A DNA stretch of 64,000 nt, from contig NZ_JAHZST010000007.1 of the NCBI RefSeq assembly GCF_019457885.1, positions 124,001-188,000 of the forward strand, in the 5' to 3' direction. Within the stretch, counting starts at the first letter, position 1. Each line of letters opens with the position of its first letter. A program made the translations under genes and the position numbers. The notes below the pieces were generated by a model, which searched no databases, had not been told where the DNA came from, and saw nothing but the letters and a program-made list of their open reading frames with translations. Source of the stretch: Shewanella nanhaiensis (lineage in GTDB: Bacteria > Pseudomonadota > Gammaproteobacteria > Enterobacterales > Shewanellaceae). Shown here one piece after another: positions 10,763 through 20,799 of this stretch.

Positions 10763-12241
10763 ATGAACAAGCTTTGGAAACACTCTTTAATCTGCGCATC
10801 TCTGGCTTTCGCGCTCACAGCCTGTGGCGGAGGAGGCGGTTCAAGCACTCCTGAAGATAAAGTAGAAACACCACCACCACCACCACCACCACCACCTGAA
10901 ACAGTGGGAATGTCGGGCAAGGTGATAGATGGCTATGTCTCTGGCGCGACGGTCTGGTTGGATATTAATGGTAATGGCACTTTTGATGTCGATAGTGAGC
11001 CTTCTACCCTATCGGGTGCTACAGGCAACTATGCATTTGAGTTCACTCAAGAGCAAGCCGACTGCGTACCTTATGCCACCTTGTATGTCGATGTGCCTGT
11101 TGGGGCTATTGATGAAGACTTAGGTGAGGTAACCGAAGCCTATCAGATGTCAATACCGCCCTCTATCACGCCATTGACCGATGATGATATTAAAAATATC
11201 TCCCCTTTGACCACTGTGCTCTGGGAGCAGTTAGCTGAAAAGTTAAAAGGAACTGACACCCCCAATTTAAGCTGTGATAACTTAAAGCAAGATACTCAAC
11301 TGCGAGCAGAGCTTGTGCAGGAACTCAGTGAGGTGATGAACAATCTTGTTTATCACTACAACCTCTCTGAAGCGCAAATTTATGCTGACTTTATCGCAGA
11401 TGCGGACAGTGAAGCCTATGATATTGCTCAGGCCATTGTCACAGGGCTTAAAGCCTCCTACGCCCATAAAGTCAACTTAGAGGCTGAGTTTCCTGGTACT
11501 CATGAGATCCGCGTGGTTATCTATCAAGATAGCGATAAAGATAACGATTTTGGCTTCGACCAAGCTTGGTACCGTTCAACATATATCTCTACTGCAACAG
11601 GTTACGATTTGGAAGAGGTGAAGCTCACAGCAGATCTCTCGGATGTTGATATTGTACTTACCGACTTAGCCCGTATTAATGCCCCTTGGGGTGACCAAAC
11701 ATTAGCAGGCCAGTTCAGCACGCGTGAAGATGCCTACTATAATACCGATGGAACCTACCGCTGCTCTTCATTTGAAAAGGTTAGCTTTAAACAAGAGGGT
11801 ATCACCTTTGAACTTAGCAACACATCATCAAGTGAAGACAACTCTGATACCATCGATGGCTGTGTACATAGTGCTAGTACGCCATATTCACGTAATCACT
11901 TTATCTCTTTTGTAGAAGAGGGGAAACACTATTTTGCCAGTTTTTTCTTCAGAGAAGCACAGGCTGAATTTAACTCCCTCCCAGACTGGGTGGACTTCAA
12001 AGATAAGGCTGAACAGTTAAACGCTGCCGAGCTTATCGGTCATCTTTCCCTATTGCCAAGAGGTTGGAATGATGAGGTATTAGTCGATACCGAGCTATGG
12101 CGTAAACGCATGTGGTTCGACAATATTCAGGTCGACAAAGACAGTCATGACAACTGGACAAGAGCAACCCTGCAAGAGGATAACACTAGAGTTTATGAAT
12201 GCAGTACAGATGGTATTAACTGGAAGGCTTGCCCTTCTTAG
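10763..12241 (+). CDS. Pro-rich surface lipoprotein with carboxypeptidase-regulatory-like domain
   Basis: A 492-residue predicted lipoprotein. The signal peptide ends in LTAC (lipobox, acylated cysteine at residue 21), followed by GGGGGSS and a run of nine prolines encoded by tandem CCA codons. Residues about 48-95 (GKVIDGYVSGATVWLDINGNGTFD) form a beta domain of the type seen in Shewanella and Vibrio surface lipoproteins, with an Asp/Asn-rich calcium-like loop. The remaining 390 residues match nothing I know; they contain several cysteines and end in YECSTDGINWKACPS. Gene function is unknown. It is a single-gene unit followed by a terminator. Confidence 0.8.
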   Translation: MNKLWKHSLICASLAFALTACGGGGGSSTPEDKVETPPPPPPPPPETVGMSGKVIDGYVSGATVWLDINGNGTFDVDSEPSTLSGATGNYAFEFTQEQADCVPYATLYVDVPVGAIDEDLGEVTEAYQMSIPPSITPLTDDDIKNISPLTTVLWEQLAEKLKGTDTPNLSCDNLKQDTQLRAELVQELSEVMNNLVYHYNLSEAQIYADFIADADSEAYDIAQAIVTGLKASYAHKVNLEAEFPGTHEIRVVIYQDSDKDNDFGFDQAWYRSTYISTATGYDLEEVKLTADLSDVDIVLTDLARINAPWGDQTLAGQFSTREDAYYNTDGTYRCSSFEKVSFKQEGITFELSNTSSSEDNSDTIDGCVHSASTPYSRNHFISFVEEGKHYFASFFFREAQAEFNSLPDWVDFKDKAEQLNAAELIGHLSLLPRGWNDEVLVDTELWRKRMWFDNIQVDKDSHDNWTRATLQEDNTRVYECSTDGINWKACPS

Positions 12242-12322
12242 GCGCTACTCTAACTAAGTTTAGCCCTATTTAGTTTAGTGCTTTCTAACTTAACTTTGTC
12301 TAGCTAGGCTTTCTAGCTAAAA

Positions 12323-12349
12323 AGGGGCGATTCATATCGCTCCTTTTTT
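12323..12349 (+). terminator. Intrinsic terminator of the lipoprotein gene
   Basis: AGGGGCGA and TCGCTCCT pair with one G-U across a six-base loop and run into TTTTTT, about 80 bases past the stop codon. Confidence 0.8.
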
Positions 12350-12371
12350 ATAATTATTTCAAGGCGGTACT

Positions 12372-12539
12372 GTGCAAGTTTATCTATTTGATTGGGGTGA
12401 TACGATTAGTAAGGATGTAATTCCAGCACAAAAAGCGGGATTAAATGCGATCTGGTTTAACCCAAATAGATTAAAAAATGAGAAAAGGTTAAAACAGATC
12501 CACGCTCTCAAAGAGCTAACGAAATATGAGATGGTTTAA
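12372..12539 (+). pseudogene. Remnant of a HAD-family hydrolase with large internal deletion
   Basis: An open frame of 56 codons from a GTG. It begins VYLFDWGDT, a HAD motif I (nucleophile DxxxT type), and continues directly into SKDVIPAQKAGLNAIWFNP, which matches the motif IV and C-terminal region of the same family. About 150 residues of cap and core are missing. Both motif I and motif IV contain a GDT-like triplet, so the join looks like a deletion between two short similar sequences. It has no clear ribosome binding site and is unlikely to be active. Confidence 0.65.
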
Positions 12540-12651
12540 CCATTCAATGTCTGGATTACTGGTTTTGTCTGTGGTACCGGTTATCAACGATAATAATCAA
12601 TCAACTCACTCAACTCTCAAAATTAGCCAAATAATAAAGATAGGGATATAG

Positions 12652-12922
12652 ATGGATACTTATATTGTCTTACTTAGGGGAGTGAATGTTGGTGGAAAAA
12701 ACTTGCTCCCAATGAAGGAGCTTAAGGCTCTTTTGGAGAATAATAGCTTTAGCCTCTCAAACTGAACGCTTTGAACTGCTCGGTAAAACCTTCTATTTAC
12801 ATGCCCCTGATGGTATTGGCCGCTCTAAACTGGTTGCCAATATTGAGTCTTGCTTAGGCGTTGCTGCAACAGGGCGAAACCTAAATACGATTAACAAACT
12901 GAACGAAATGATGGACAAATAG
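12652..12922 (+). pseudogene. Remnant of a DUF1697 protein (deletion plus frameshift)
   Basis: The ATG frame gives MDTYIVLLRGVNVGGKN and a further 20 residues, the typical N-terminus of DUF1697, then stops at 12763-12765. From about 12751 another frame gives FELLGKTFYLHAPDGIGRSK and continues to a TAG at 12922, which is the family's C-terminus. The middle half of the usual protein of about 180 residues is gone and the two ends are out of frame. It lies close to the HAD remnant, so this gap appears to be a zone of gene decay. Confidence 0.75.
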
Positions 12923-13026
12923 TAAGCCTGATTGAAAATATGATGGCGTTAATATTAGCGCCATTAATGTTCATATGGTCGCTCTTCCATTATCGTAAAA
13001 CCTTCTCAGCAAAGACTGAAGAGATA

Positions 13027-13054
13027 TAAAAAAGGGCTCTAAGAGCCCTTTTAT
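13027..13054. terminator. Bidirectional intrinsic terminator
   Basis: AAAAGGGCTC and GAGCCCTTTT form a perfect ten-base stem with a three-base loop, about 30 bases after the subtilase stop codon on the minus strand. Confidence 0.85.
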
Positions 13055-13085
13055 CAAATAGTAACTGGTTTATCCCATCGAGTTA

Positions 13086-16000
13086 CTAGTTACACCTGGT
13101 CACTGCAATCGCTTTTTCATGAGCGTTATCGTCGGCATAAACATCAGCCTGATTGACAATCCCTTCACCAGCACTACAGCCAGTCACTTCTGCTTGGAAG
13201 GTAAAGTGAGCAGAACCGCCCTGTACAGAGCTCACTGCCAGATCGGCTCCTGGCGCTATACCTGAACCATCACCTGAGAAGTAATAAGATGAACCTGTAC
13301 TGCCATCTTCATTCTCTGCTCCCACAGAAGCATAAGAAAGATCTCCTAACCCACCATAGGTAAACCAGATCCCTCCTGCACTGCCATTTAACACCCATAC
13401 CTGGAATGTGTACTGCTCAGCGTTACTGCTTCCATAGAGAGGAAGACTGTTCCACTCATAGACAGTGAACTGGTTTGGACCTGCATTGAGGACACCAACA
13501 TACATGTTACCGCCATCATTCATATTCAAGTCAGACCAGAAAGGGGCCAACAAGTTATTAGGCGGTGTAGCATTAGGTAGCTTATTAATTGATGCAGAGA
13601 CAGCATTACCGCTCGCCGATCCCACCTCTAATGTTCCGTTCACCGACATGGTCATCTGGGTGTACATCTGGCCATTATATTGGAACGCTGGCACATTAAA
13701 GCTAAAGGCACCATCATCACAATCTGATGGACAGCCTAATGGAGAAATACCTAGATTGGCCAAAGGAAACAATCCAAAAGGTGATGCCGAAGGCGTCACA
13801 GCTATAGAGCCAATATCAAGAGTACCCGTCCAACTGGCACTGTTACCGTTTAAGCTAAAGGGCGAGATACTGGTACCGTCAACAATTGTCGCAGTTTCAG
13901 AACCCGCTATTGCAGTGACTCCAGCTGGTAGCGAATCGCTTAAGTCAATATTACCACCTAATTGACCATTGGTGATGTTAATACCATAGGTCAAAGTGTC
14001 ACCGTTACTGGCATCAGCTTTATCCACGGTTTTAGTAAAGACTGCTGCATCTGTACTCGTAACTGCATTGATAGCAATCGGCATATGCATATCTGGACCA
14101 TCGCCTCGACGAGCAATATCTACCTGACCAAAATCCCAGCCACTGGCCAAACTACTATCGACACTGACGGTAAAGCTACCCGTTTTTCCACCCTTAATCT
14201 TCAATCTAGAGGGTGACACTGAGTAACTCGCGTCTCCTCCACTGGTACTCAAATCAACATGGACCGTATGTTTCGCTGTATTTGTGAAGGTACGAGTCCA
14301 CTCACAGCTACCCACACATTTACCATCTTGCATACTTGCAATGTTTAATGTCTTAGGATCTCCGCCGGTTTCAGGGTTCGCATTCCAGAAATTAAGCGGC
14401 GTTTCATCTAATACCAGATCAACTTCTATTGCGCGAGCAAGGTCAATACGACCCGCTCCCATATCAAAAGGATCTGCAGGTGTTACACCATCCTCTTTCA
14501 GAACACTGCTATTAACACTTGTCATCATCATGGCAGATCTAACTGCATAGGGTGACCATGCAGGCTGCGCTGCAGAGACAATGGCACCGGCGCCTGCGTT
14601 ATGCGGGCTAGACATAGAGGTTCCACTTAAGAATCCATACACATCTGGTTGCGATAGATCTGAGGTACTTAATGCCGCCAGAATATCCACTCCAGGGGCT
14701 GTAAGATCAGGCTTGATAATATCCAGCGCGGTATTAGGTCCACGTGAACTAAAGCCTGCCATGACATCACCTAAACTGTCATCTAGTACCACCTCATAAC
14801 CAGAGATGGAGGCAACGGTATTGGTGTTTGATGCTAACCAAGCTTTAAGCGTGTCAGCAGCGGTTACACCTAGATGCAGTGCTGGTAAATAGTGTGCATC
14901 ACCTGAAACACTCTCTCCATTCGATGCTAGATTTGCTAACACAAATCCACCTGCGCCACCTGCTAACACATTTTGACCTTTAGCCGTACGAGCAATAGCG
15001 CCTCGATCACACACCACTATCTCGCCATTGAAGTGCCCTGCAGGGAAAGGATCAAGACATTGAGCTGGATTACTATCATTTTGACTGCCATTGGCTGTCG
15101 GATGATCGCCGGCATAGACAATCGATGCAGGTCCATAGCCCGATGTAAAACCAACGCTAGAGATATCAGCGAGTGGCCCCTGATCACTGTCCATATCGAG
15201 CAGTGTATTCACTAAGCTTCGATTATGAGTACTCGCACCTGTGGTTGATACCCAAGGTGATTGATGACCTAAAGTCGATGCTCCTGGACCACTGTTACCC
15301 GCAGAAGCTGCTACATAGATACCCGCAGCTGTAGCATTCAAAAAGCCTATCTCAACCGCATCGGTATAGGGGCTGCTTCCACCAGAAATAGAGTAGTTCA
15401 ATGCATGTATACCATCGGGAAGATTAGCCGCATCAACCACAACTTGGTTAATTGCTGCCAAGAGTGCAGAGCCGGGGCAGCCTGCAGTACATACATCATA
15501 AGCGATGATATTGGCATGGGGAGCGACACCAGATACATTACGTGTTAACGATGTTGTGGGCGCCTCAACAGAAGCAATGGGGTTAACATTACCCGCAACT
15601 GTACTGGCAGTGTGAGAGCCATGTCCGTCGCTATCTTCAGGCACTGGGTAATGACTATCTAAGGGGACAAATGACCAAGCACCAATCAGTTTATCATTAC
15701 AAAAACTAGCATCTTGGGTATCACAATAACTTCCAGGCAGGTAGTTACCAGAGCCCAGTGGGTTAGTATGGTTGTAACCATCACCGCCAACATCCGCAAA
15801 TGAAGCGTTACCATGGTTGATCCCGGTATCTAACACTGCCACGACTATCCCTTCACCTTGAGAGTGAGGAACATTATTAGGCGTGCCGCCCCAGATAGAG
15901 TCAGCGTTAATCCATTTAGGCCCTGAATCTGTATCTGGGGTTTCGATATGCTCTAGATAAACGCGTTTAACCTCAGGGTTAGACTCCAGCGCTTTAGCTT

Positions 16001-16412
16001 CTGCTGCAGACATCTCAAGAGCAACACCGTTGAACACATACTGATAGTCAAACTTAACCTTACTTTGCGCACCTAAATCAGCGACAAATTTCTGCTGATT
16101 CTTTTTAAGGTATTTATGGTAAGCCTTACTCTCTTTGCTCTTAGTATTAAGCTTATTTGCACCGGTCATTTTATTACTGGTTGCTTTATAGCCTTTAATA
16201 CCACCGTTATAGGTCGCTAAAGGGGGAGCGGTAAATTCGACAATATAAACACTATTGCCTGCAGTACTTGTTTTATTTAACTTTCCCTTACTCGCTAAAC
16301 TGCTTTTGAGTACAGGTTGATGTTGCGCGTCCACGCTAAGTTCTGCAGCATGCACAGAGCCCATCGCCATTGTCACTGATATACAGAGTAATTTCATACG
16401 TAGGTGGGACAT
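13086..16412 (-). CDS. Secreted subtilisin-family (S8) serine protease, multidomain
   Basis: A 1108-residue extracellular protease. The signal peptide ends near residue 22 (SVHAAE), followed by an I9-type inhibitor propeptide (about 50-155). The catalytic domain carries the triad as Asp195 in VVAVLDTGIN, His264 in DGHGSH and the serine of LSGTSMSSPHNAG near residue 600. A protease-associated (PA) domain is inserted between His and Ser (about 440-530, VCDRGAIARTAKGQNV). After the catalytic domain come an FN3-like domain, a DUF11-like repeat (DKADASNGDTLTYGINITN) and a beta-rich C-terminal domain ending in two cysteines. The architecture matches secreted subtilases of marine gammaproteobacteria. 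It probably supplies peptides and tryptophan, but that link to the neighbours is only inference. Confidence 0.93.
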   Translation of the reverse strand: MSHLRMKLLCISVTMAMGSVHAAELSVDAQHQPVLKSSLASKGKLNKTSTAGNSVYIVEFTAPPLATYNGGIKGYKATSNKMTGANKLNTKSKESKAYHKYLKKNQQKFVADLGAQSKVKFDYQYVFNGVALEMSAAEAKALESNPEVKRVYLEHIETPDTDSGPKWINADSIWGGTPNNVPHSQGEGIVVAVLDTGINHGNASFADVGGDGYNHTNPLGSGNYLPGSYCDTQDASFCNDKLIGAWSFVPLDSHYPVPEDSDGHGSHTASTVAGNVNPIASVEAPTTSLTRNVSGVAPHANIIAYDVCTAGCPGSALLAAINQVVVDAANLPDGIHALNYSISGGSSPYTDAVEIGFLNATAAGIYVAASAGNSGPGASTLGHQSPWVSTTGASTHNRSLVNTLLDMDSDQGPLADISSVGFTSGYGPASIVYAGDHPTANGSQNDSNPAQCLDPFPAGHFNGEIVVCDRGAIARTAKGQNVLAGGAGGFVLANLASNGESVSGDAHYLPALHLGVTAADTLKAWLASNTNTVASISGYEVVLDDSLGDVMAGFSSRGPNTALDIIKPDLTAPGVDILAALSTSDLSQPDVYGFLSGTSMSSPHNAGAGAIVSAAQPAWSPYAVRSAMMMTSVNSSVLKEDGVTPADPFDMGAGRIDLARAIEVDLVLDETPLNFWNANPETGGDPKTLNIASMQDGKCVGSCEWTRTFTNTAKHTVHVDLSTSGGDASYSVSPSRLKIKGGKTGSFTVSVDSSLASGWDFGQVDIARRGDGPDMHMPIAINAVTSTDAAVFTKTVDKADASNGDTLTYGINITNGQLGGNIDLSDSLPAGVTAIAGSETATIVDGTSISPFSLNGNSASWTGTLDIGSIAVTPSASPFGLFPLANLGISPLGCPSDCDDGAFSFNVPAFQYNGQMYTQMTMSVNGTLEVGSASGNAVSASINKLPNATPPNNLLAPFWSDLNMNDGGNMYVGVLNAGPNQFTVYEWNSLPLYGSSNAEQYTFQVWVLNGSAGGIWFTYGGLGDLSYASVGAENEDGSTGSSYYFSGDGSGIAPGADLAVSSVQGGSAHFTFQAEVTGCSAGEGIVNQADVYADDNAHEKAIAVTRCN

Positions 16413-16736
16413 AGTAAGATTTCCTTTCCTGTATTTAATGCCTTCTCACAGAGGAGAAGAGCTGTATTTATTGTTATAAATATTTTTATTAGCTTTAACT
16501 ACTCTCCGACCCTGGAGATAAAGTGAACAACCTGTATAAACTATGAGTAACAATTATGCAACAGCGACTAAAATCTAAACAAAGTAGCTTTGTAAACCAG
16601 CTAATCCAACTTTTCTCAAAATTAAGAATCTATTAACAAAGAAAAAGCTTAACCAGCTGTAAAATAAGTTTTTATTTTAATCGGTATAAGGGGTGACATA
16701 AGAAGAAATGAATAACTACTTACCTTTTAAGGTTAA
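16413..16736. other. Intergenic region upstream of the subtilase gene
   Basis: A 324-base AT-rich gap containing the subtilase promoter and an AGGAAAGGAAATC ribosome binding site. It is also the 3' flank of the LysR gene. I see no ORF, strong hairpin or RNA gene. Confidence 0.5.
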
Positions 16737-17663
16737 TTAACTTTCATTAGCATACTGCTTTAAAATAGTGGTTAGCACCTTAGCAGGTTTAGCTATTTTC
16801 CCCTGTTTGAGGTACACAAGGTGCCAGTATATTTTTAATCCCAGCTCCCCTAACGGCACCGTTCTAATCATGCCATTTTCTAAATAGGGGCTGACCAGAT
16901 GTTTCGACATAATAGTCACACCAAGATTAACCTTGGTAAGCTCTAGAATGGCTTCATTAAACCCTACTTGCAGCACCTTTCTTGGCAGAACATTTTCCGG
17001 CTGGAAGAAGAGTTCATACTCCCTATCTTTCTCTGGAATCGTCGAGTTAGTGATATAGGTTTCATCAATGAAGTCCTCTGCAACTAGATGATTTCGTTCA
17101 GCCTTCTTATGATCTTTAGAGAGACAAGCCATCAGCTCATCTTGCAGCAGAAAACTGGACTCGTAGAGGTTCTCATCCAGTGAGAGTTTCTGCTGAGAGC
17201 TTGAGATCATAGCGATATCCACATCCCCATTAAACAGCGCATTCAATGGACGTTTCGCAGAAGCAGCGGTGATCTCCAACTCAATATTAGGCAGCTCCTT
17301 AGCGAAGTAACTGGTGACAGCAGGTAACCACTTAAATGAAGCATAATGGGGCAAGCCTATCCTCAAAACTTGCTCGACACCATCAGATAATCGCGCGATG
17401 TCATATTCTGCTCGTCCCAGCTCCTCCAAGATTTTCTTAGCCGAATGCAGCAGACGCTTTCCTGCATTGGAGATAATAAGCTTACGCCCTCTGCGAACAA
17501 ACAAGCTGGTATTAAGGCGACGTTCGGCTTCACGAATCCGGTTAGTGAGTGCCGGCTGGGTGATAAACAGAGACTCAGCGGCCTCCTTAACCGTCTCAGA
17601 CTTAGCGATAGTGCATATCATCTTCAGGTGATTGATATTAAGTTGGGTTTTAGTGATATCCAT
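16737..17663 (-). CDS. LysR-family transcriptional regulator
   Basis: A 308-residue LysR-type regulator. The N-terminal winged helix-turn-helix (about 10-70) contains ETVKEAAESLFITQPALTNRIREAE, and the remainder is the periplasmic-binding-protein-like effector domain. It is divergent from the hydratase-dehydrogenase-aldolase operon, the classic LysR layout, so it probably controls that operon and perhaps the kynurenine operon, with a pathway intermediate as effector. Neither target nor ligand can be read from the sequence. The ATG overlaps one arm of a long-spaced inverted repeat (17662-17671). Confidence 0.93.
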   Translation of the reverse strand: MDITKTQLNINHLKMICTIAKSETVKEAAESLFITQPALTNRIREAERRLNTSLFVRRGRKLIISNAGKRLLHSAKKILEELGRAEYDIARLSDGVEQVLRIGLPHYASFKWLPAVTSYFAKELPNIELEITAASAKRPLNALFNGDVDIAMISSSQQKLSLDENLYESSFLLQDELMACLSKDHKKAERNHLVAEDFIDETYITNSTIPEKDREYELFFQPENVLPRKVLQVGFNEAILELTKVNLGVTIMSKHLVSPYLENGMIRTVPLGELGLKIYWHLVYLKQGKIAKPAKVLTTILKQYANES

Positions 17664-17773
17664 TATGTTCTCGCCGTCTACCTATCAAAACTAAATCAGT
17701 AAAACTTAAGCAAACTCATTCAAAAAATGAATTATTTTAAGAATATTATTCAATTATTGTTATAGAACATAAT
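17662..17773. promoter_or_regulatory. Candidate LysR operator region
   Basis: The divergent gap contains ATTCAAAAAATGAAT (17718-17732), a perfect palindrome of T-N11-A form, and an imperfect GAATATTATTC site about 20 bases on. It also has a ten-base inverted pair, ATTATGTTCT at 17662-17671 and AGAACATAAT at 17764-17773. LysR regulators usually bind T-N11-A sites between divergent promoters. Binding is inferred, not shown. Confidence 0.5.
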
Positions 17774-17906
17774 CAAGTAGAGTGGCTTTATCAAGGTTAA
17801 CTTTATTAGCTTAACCTGTAGGCAATCATCTCTCCTTTTCTCACAAAGAGCTAAGATGATACTAATACTGAGTGGATAAAAAATGCCTCCATTGAAGGAA
17901 AATAGG

Positions 17907-18698
17907 ATGAAGCCAGCAGAAAGAGAACAGCTAGGATTGGAGTTATACCGGGCATTACGTGATCAAAAAATGTTACCACCACTGACCGAACGTGAGCCAC
18001 AACTGACCTTAGATGATGCTTATCAGATCTCACAATGTTTTTTACAGCATAGGCTCAATGATGGCGAACGCGTTATCGGCAAAAAAATAGGACTCACCAG
18101 TAAAGTGGTTCAAGAGATGCTAGGGGTACATCAACCCGATTTTGGCTTTCTCACCGATGCCATGATGTTTGAGTCAGGCTGTGAGCTCCCTTTTAGTTCA
18201 CCACTCATTCAAGCGAAATCAGAAGGTGAGATCGCCTTTATCTTAAAAGCCGATCTTAAGGGGCCAAATGTGACGCCACAGGATGTCATCGATGCCACCG
18301 AAAGTGTCGCAGCCTGTTTTGAGATTGTCGATTCTCGAGTCAAAGATTGGAAAATTAAGATAGAAGACACAGTTGCTGATAACGCCTCTTGCGGCATCTT
18401 TGTCATGGGGGCAGAGCGTGTATCACCTCAGGATGTGGATTTTGAAAACTGCCAAATGGTGATAAAAAACCGAGGAGAGGTGGTCGCCACAGGACAAGGC
18501 TCTGCAGCACTAGGCTCGCCATTAAATTGTGTTGCCTGGCTCGCCAACACATTGGGCGATTATGACATAAGCCTCAATGCTGGCGACATTATCTTATCAG
18601 GCTCACTTGCAGCCATGATCCCCTGCCAAGAAGATGATGATATGAGCGTTGAAATTGAGGGCATAGGCACCGCCAGTTATCGCTTTATATCAGCCTAA
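17907..18698 (+). CDS. 2-hydroxypenta-2,4-dienoate hydratase (2-keto-4-pentenoate hydratase)
   Basis: Hydrates 2-hydroxypenta-2,4-dienoate to 4-hydroxy-2-oxovalerate. I place the start at 17907 ([10 protein letters not shown]) because GAAGGAAAATAGG just upstream is a good ribosome binding site; the earlier in-frame ATG at 17883 has none and would add eight residues. The 263-residue protein has the family segments [17 protein letters not shown] and EGEIAFIL and ends in [13 protein letters not shown]. It is a paralogue of the decarboxylase at 3496. Its placement beside the aldehyde dehydrogenase and aldolase makes it the hydratase. First gene of a three-gene operon. Confidence 0.9.
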   Translation: MKPAEREQLGLELYRALRDQKMLPPLTEREPQLTLDDAYQISQCFLQHRLNDGERVIGKKIGLTSKVVQEMLGVHQPDFGFLTDAMMFESGCELPFSSPLIQAKSEGEIAFILKADLKGPNVTPQDVIDATESVAACFEIVDSRVKDWKIKIEDTVADNASCGIFVMGAERVSPQDVDFENCQMVIKNRGEVVATGQGSAALGSPLNCVAWLANTLGDYDISLNAGDIILSGSLAAMIPCQEDDDMSVEIEGIGTASYRFISA

Positions 18699-18726
18699 AC
18701 AAGACAAACCACTTTGTACCCACAAG

Positions 18727-19689
18727 ATGAGAAACCATAAAATGGTGAATAAAAAAATCAATATCGCCCTGATTGGCTCAGGTAATATCGGCACAGATCT
18801 GATGATAAAAGCCCTTAGAAGCGGTACGCTAAATCCGGTCTGGATGGTGGGAATAGATGAAAACTCTGACGGTCTAAAACGCGCAAAGGCGCTCGGGTTA
18901 AAAACCACCCACTTAGGCATAGATGAGCTACTAGAGCATATTGAAACCGATAATATCCAGATAGCCTTTGATGCCACCTCAGCTTATGTCCATCAAGAGA
19001 ATAACCGCAAACTGCAAAGCAAAGGCGTGAAGGTTATCGATCTGACCCCTGCCGCTATTGGTCCCTACTGTATTCCGCCAGTTAACCTTGAGAGTTTACT
19101 TTCACAAACCGAGAGCCAAGCTCAAATAAATGATGGCTCAACAACGAGTAACTTAAATATGGTGACCTGTGGTGGTCAGGCGACCATCCCAATTATTGCT
19201 GCCATCAGTCGTGTTCAGAGCGTGGACTACGGTGAAATCGTCGCCACTATCGCCTCAAAATCAGCAGGCCCTGGCACACGTAAAAATATTGATGAGTTTA
19301 CCCGAACGACTGCAGATGCCATCGAGCAGATAGGCGGTGCTCGCCAAGGTAAGGCCATTATCGTCATGAACCCCGCTGAGCCACCACTAATGATGCGCGA
19401 CACAGTTCACTGCTTGACTCTAGATGAACCAGATATTGAGGCGATCACAGCATCAGTACTCTCTATGATTGAACAGGTTCAAGAATATGTTCCAGGTTAT
19501 CGACTAAAAAATGGTCCTGTATTTGATGGTAAACGAGTATCGGTATTTCTTGAGGTCGCAGGCCTCGGTGACTACTTGCCAGAATACGCAGGGAATCTGG
19601 ATATTATGACCTCAGCAGCGCTCTGCACAGGTGAGATGTTAGCCCGTAATCTAAGCTCAAACATGAGCGTCAAAGATAGTCATCACTAA
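18727..19689 (+). CDS. Acetaldehyde dehydrogenase, acylating
   Basis: NAD- and CoA-dependent enzyme (DmpF/MhpF family) turning acetaldehyde into acetyl-CoA, working as a channelling complex with the aldolase encoded next. The 320-residue protein starts with a Rossmann motif ([13 protein letters not shown]). The catalytic cysteine is in [12 protein letters not shown] near residue 141. A second in-frame ATG lies at 18742; neither start has a strong ribosome binding site, so the first five residues are uncertain. Confidence 0.95.
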   Translation: MRNHKMVNKKINIALIGSGNIGTDLMIKALRSGTLNPVWMVGIDENSDGLKRAKALGLKTTHLGIDELLEHIETDNIQIAFDATSAYVHQENNRKLQSKGVKVIDLTPAAIGPYCIPPVNLESLLSQTESQAQINDGSTTSNLNMVTCGGQATIPIIAAISRVQSVDYGEIVATIASKSAGPGTRKNIDEFTRTTADAIEQIGGARQGKAIIVMNPAEPPLMMRDTVHCLTLDEPDIEAITASVLSMIEQVQEYVPGYRLKNGPVFDGKRVSVFLEVAGLGDYLPEYAGNLDIMTSAALCTGEMLARNLSSNMSVKDSHH

Positions 19690-19712
19690 ACAGATATCGA
19701 AAAGGATCAAAC

Positions 19713-20732
19713 ATGAATATCAGTAATAAAAAAATCATCCTTCACGATATGTGTTTACGGGACGGTATGCATGCAAAGCGTCATCAGATAAGTTTGACTG
19801 AGATGACTCAACTGGCCACCGCCCTTGACGATGCAGGAGTGCCGCTCATCGAGGTCACCCACGGTGATGGTCTCGGCGGTAACTCAGTGAATTATGGGTT
19901 TGCCGCCCACAGCGATGAAGAGTATCTCTCCACCGTTATTCCTTTAATGAAGCAGGCTAAGGTATCAGCCCTGCTGCTACCAGGTATTGGCACAGTCGAT
20001 CACCTTCGAATGGCTCACGAATTAGGCGTCAGCACGATTCGGGTCGCCGCCCAATGCACAGAAGCGGATGTGACAGAGCAGCATATCTCACTGTCACGTG
20101 AACTGGGTTTAGACACGGTCGGATTTTTGATGATGGCCCATATGCTTGAGCCAAAAGCCCTGTTAGAGCAAGCCAAACTGATGGAGAGTTACGGTGCAAA
20201 CTGTATCTACTGCACAGATTCCGCTGGCTATATGCTGCAAGATGATGTGTTTGAGCGTATCAGTGTCTTGCGTGATGGCCTAAAGCCTGACACTCAAATT
20301 GGCTTTCACGGTCACCATAACTTAGCACTGGGCGTAGCTAACTCACTCACTGCTGTCGAAGCAGGTGCTGAGCGTATCGATGGTTCCGCCGCAGGACTCG
20401 GTGCAGGCGCAGGCAACACGCCTCTTGAGGTATTTAACGCTGTCGCGACTCGTATGGGCGCTAGCACCAATGTCGATCTGTTTAAGTTAATGGCGGCTGC
20501 AGAGGAGATAGTGGTCCCCATGATGGATCAAGCGATTCGGGTCGACCGTGATTCCCTAGTACTCGGTTATGCGGGAGTTTACTCCTCCTTTTTGCTGCAC
20601 GCTAAAAGAGCTGCAAAAAAATATGGTGTTCCCAGTGAAGCTATTTTACTAAAACTGGGCCAGATGAAGACCGTTGGTGGTCAGGAAGATATGATTGAAG
20701 ATGTGGCCATTAACCTAGCAAAGAGTCGTTAA
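19713..20732 (+). CDS. 4-hydroxy-2-oxovalerate aldolase
   Basis: DmpG/MhpE family class II aldolase that cleaves 4-hydroxy-2-oxovalerate to pyruvate and acetaldehyde. The 339-residue protein begins with [16 protein letters not shown], where the LRDG aspartate is a metal ligand, and contains [15 protein letters not shown] with the other metal-binding histidines near residue 200. AAAAGGATCAAAC gives a good ribosome binding site 24 bases after the dehydrogenase stop. Last gene of this operon. Confidence 0.96.
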   Translation: MNISNKKIILHDMCLRDGMHAKRHQISLTEMTQLATALDDAGVPLIEVTHGDGLGGNSVNYGFAAHSDEEYLSTVIPLMKQAKVSALLLPGIGTVDHLRMAHELGVSTIRVAAQCTEADVTEQHISLSRELGLDTVGFLMMAHMLEPKALLEQAKLMESYGANCIYCTDSAGYMLQDDVFERISVLRDGLKPDTQIGFHGHHNLALGVANSLTAVEAGAERIDGSAAGLGAGAGNTPLEVFNAVATRMGASTNVDLFKLMAAAEEIVVPMMDQAIRVDRDSLVLGYAGVYSSFLLHAKRAAKKYGVPSEAILLKLGQMKTVGGQEDMIEDVAINLAKSR

Positions 20733-20751
20733 CCACTCATAGAGTGTAAAA

Positions 20752-20785
20752 GAGCCAAGGGGGTTGACCACTTGGCTCCTTTTTA
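20752..20785. terminator. Intrinsic terminator between convergent genes
   Basis: GAGCCAAG and CTTGGCTC form an eight-base stem followed by CTTTTT on the plus strand, with a run giving TTTTA on the minus strand, so it can serve both converging genes. Confidence 0.85.
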
Positions 20786-20799
20786 ACTCACAATTGATA

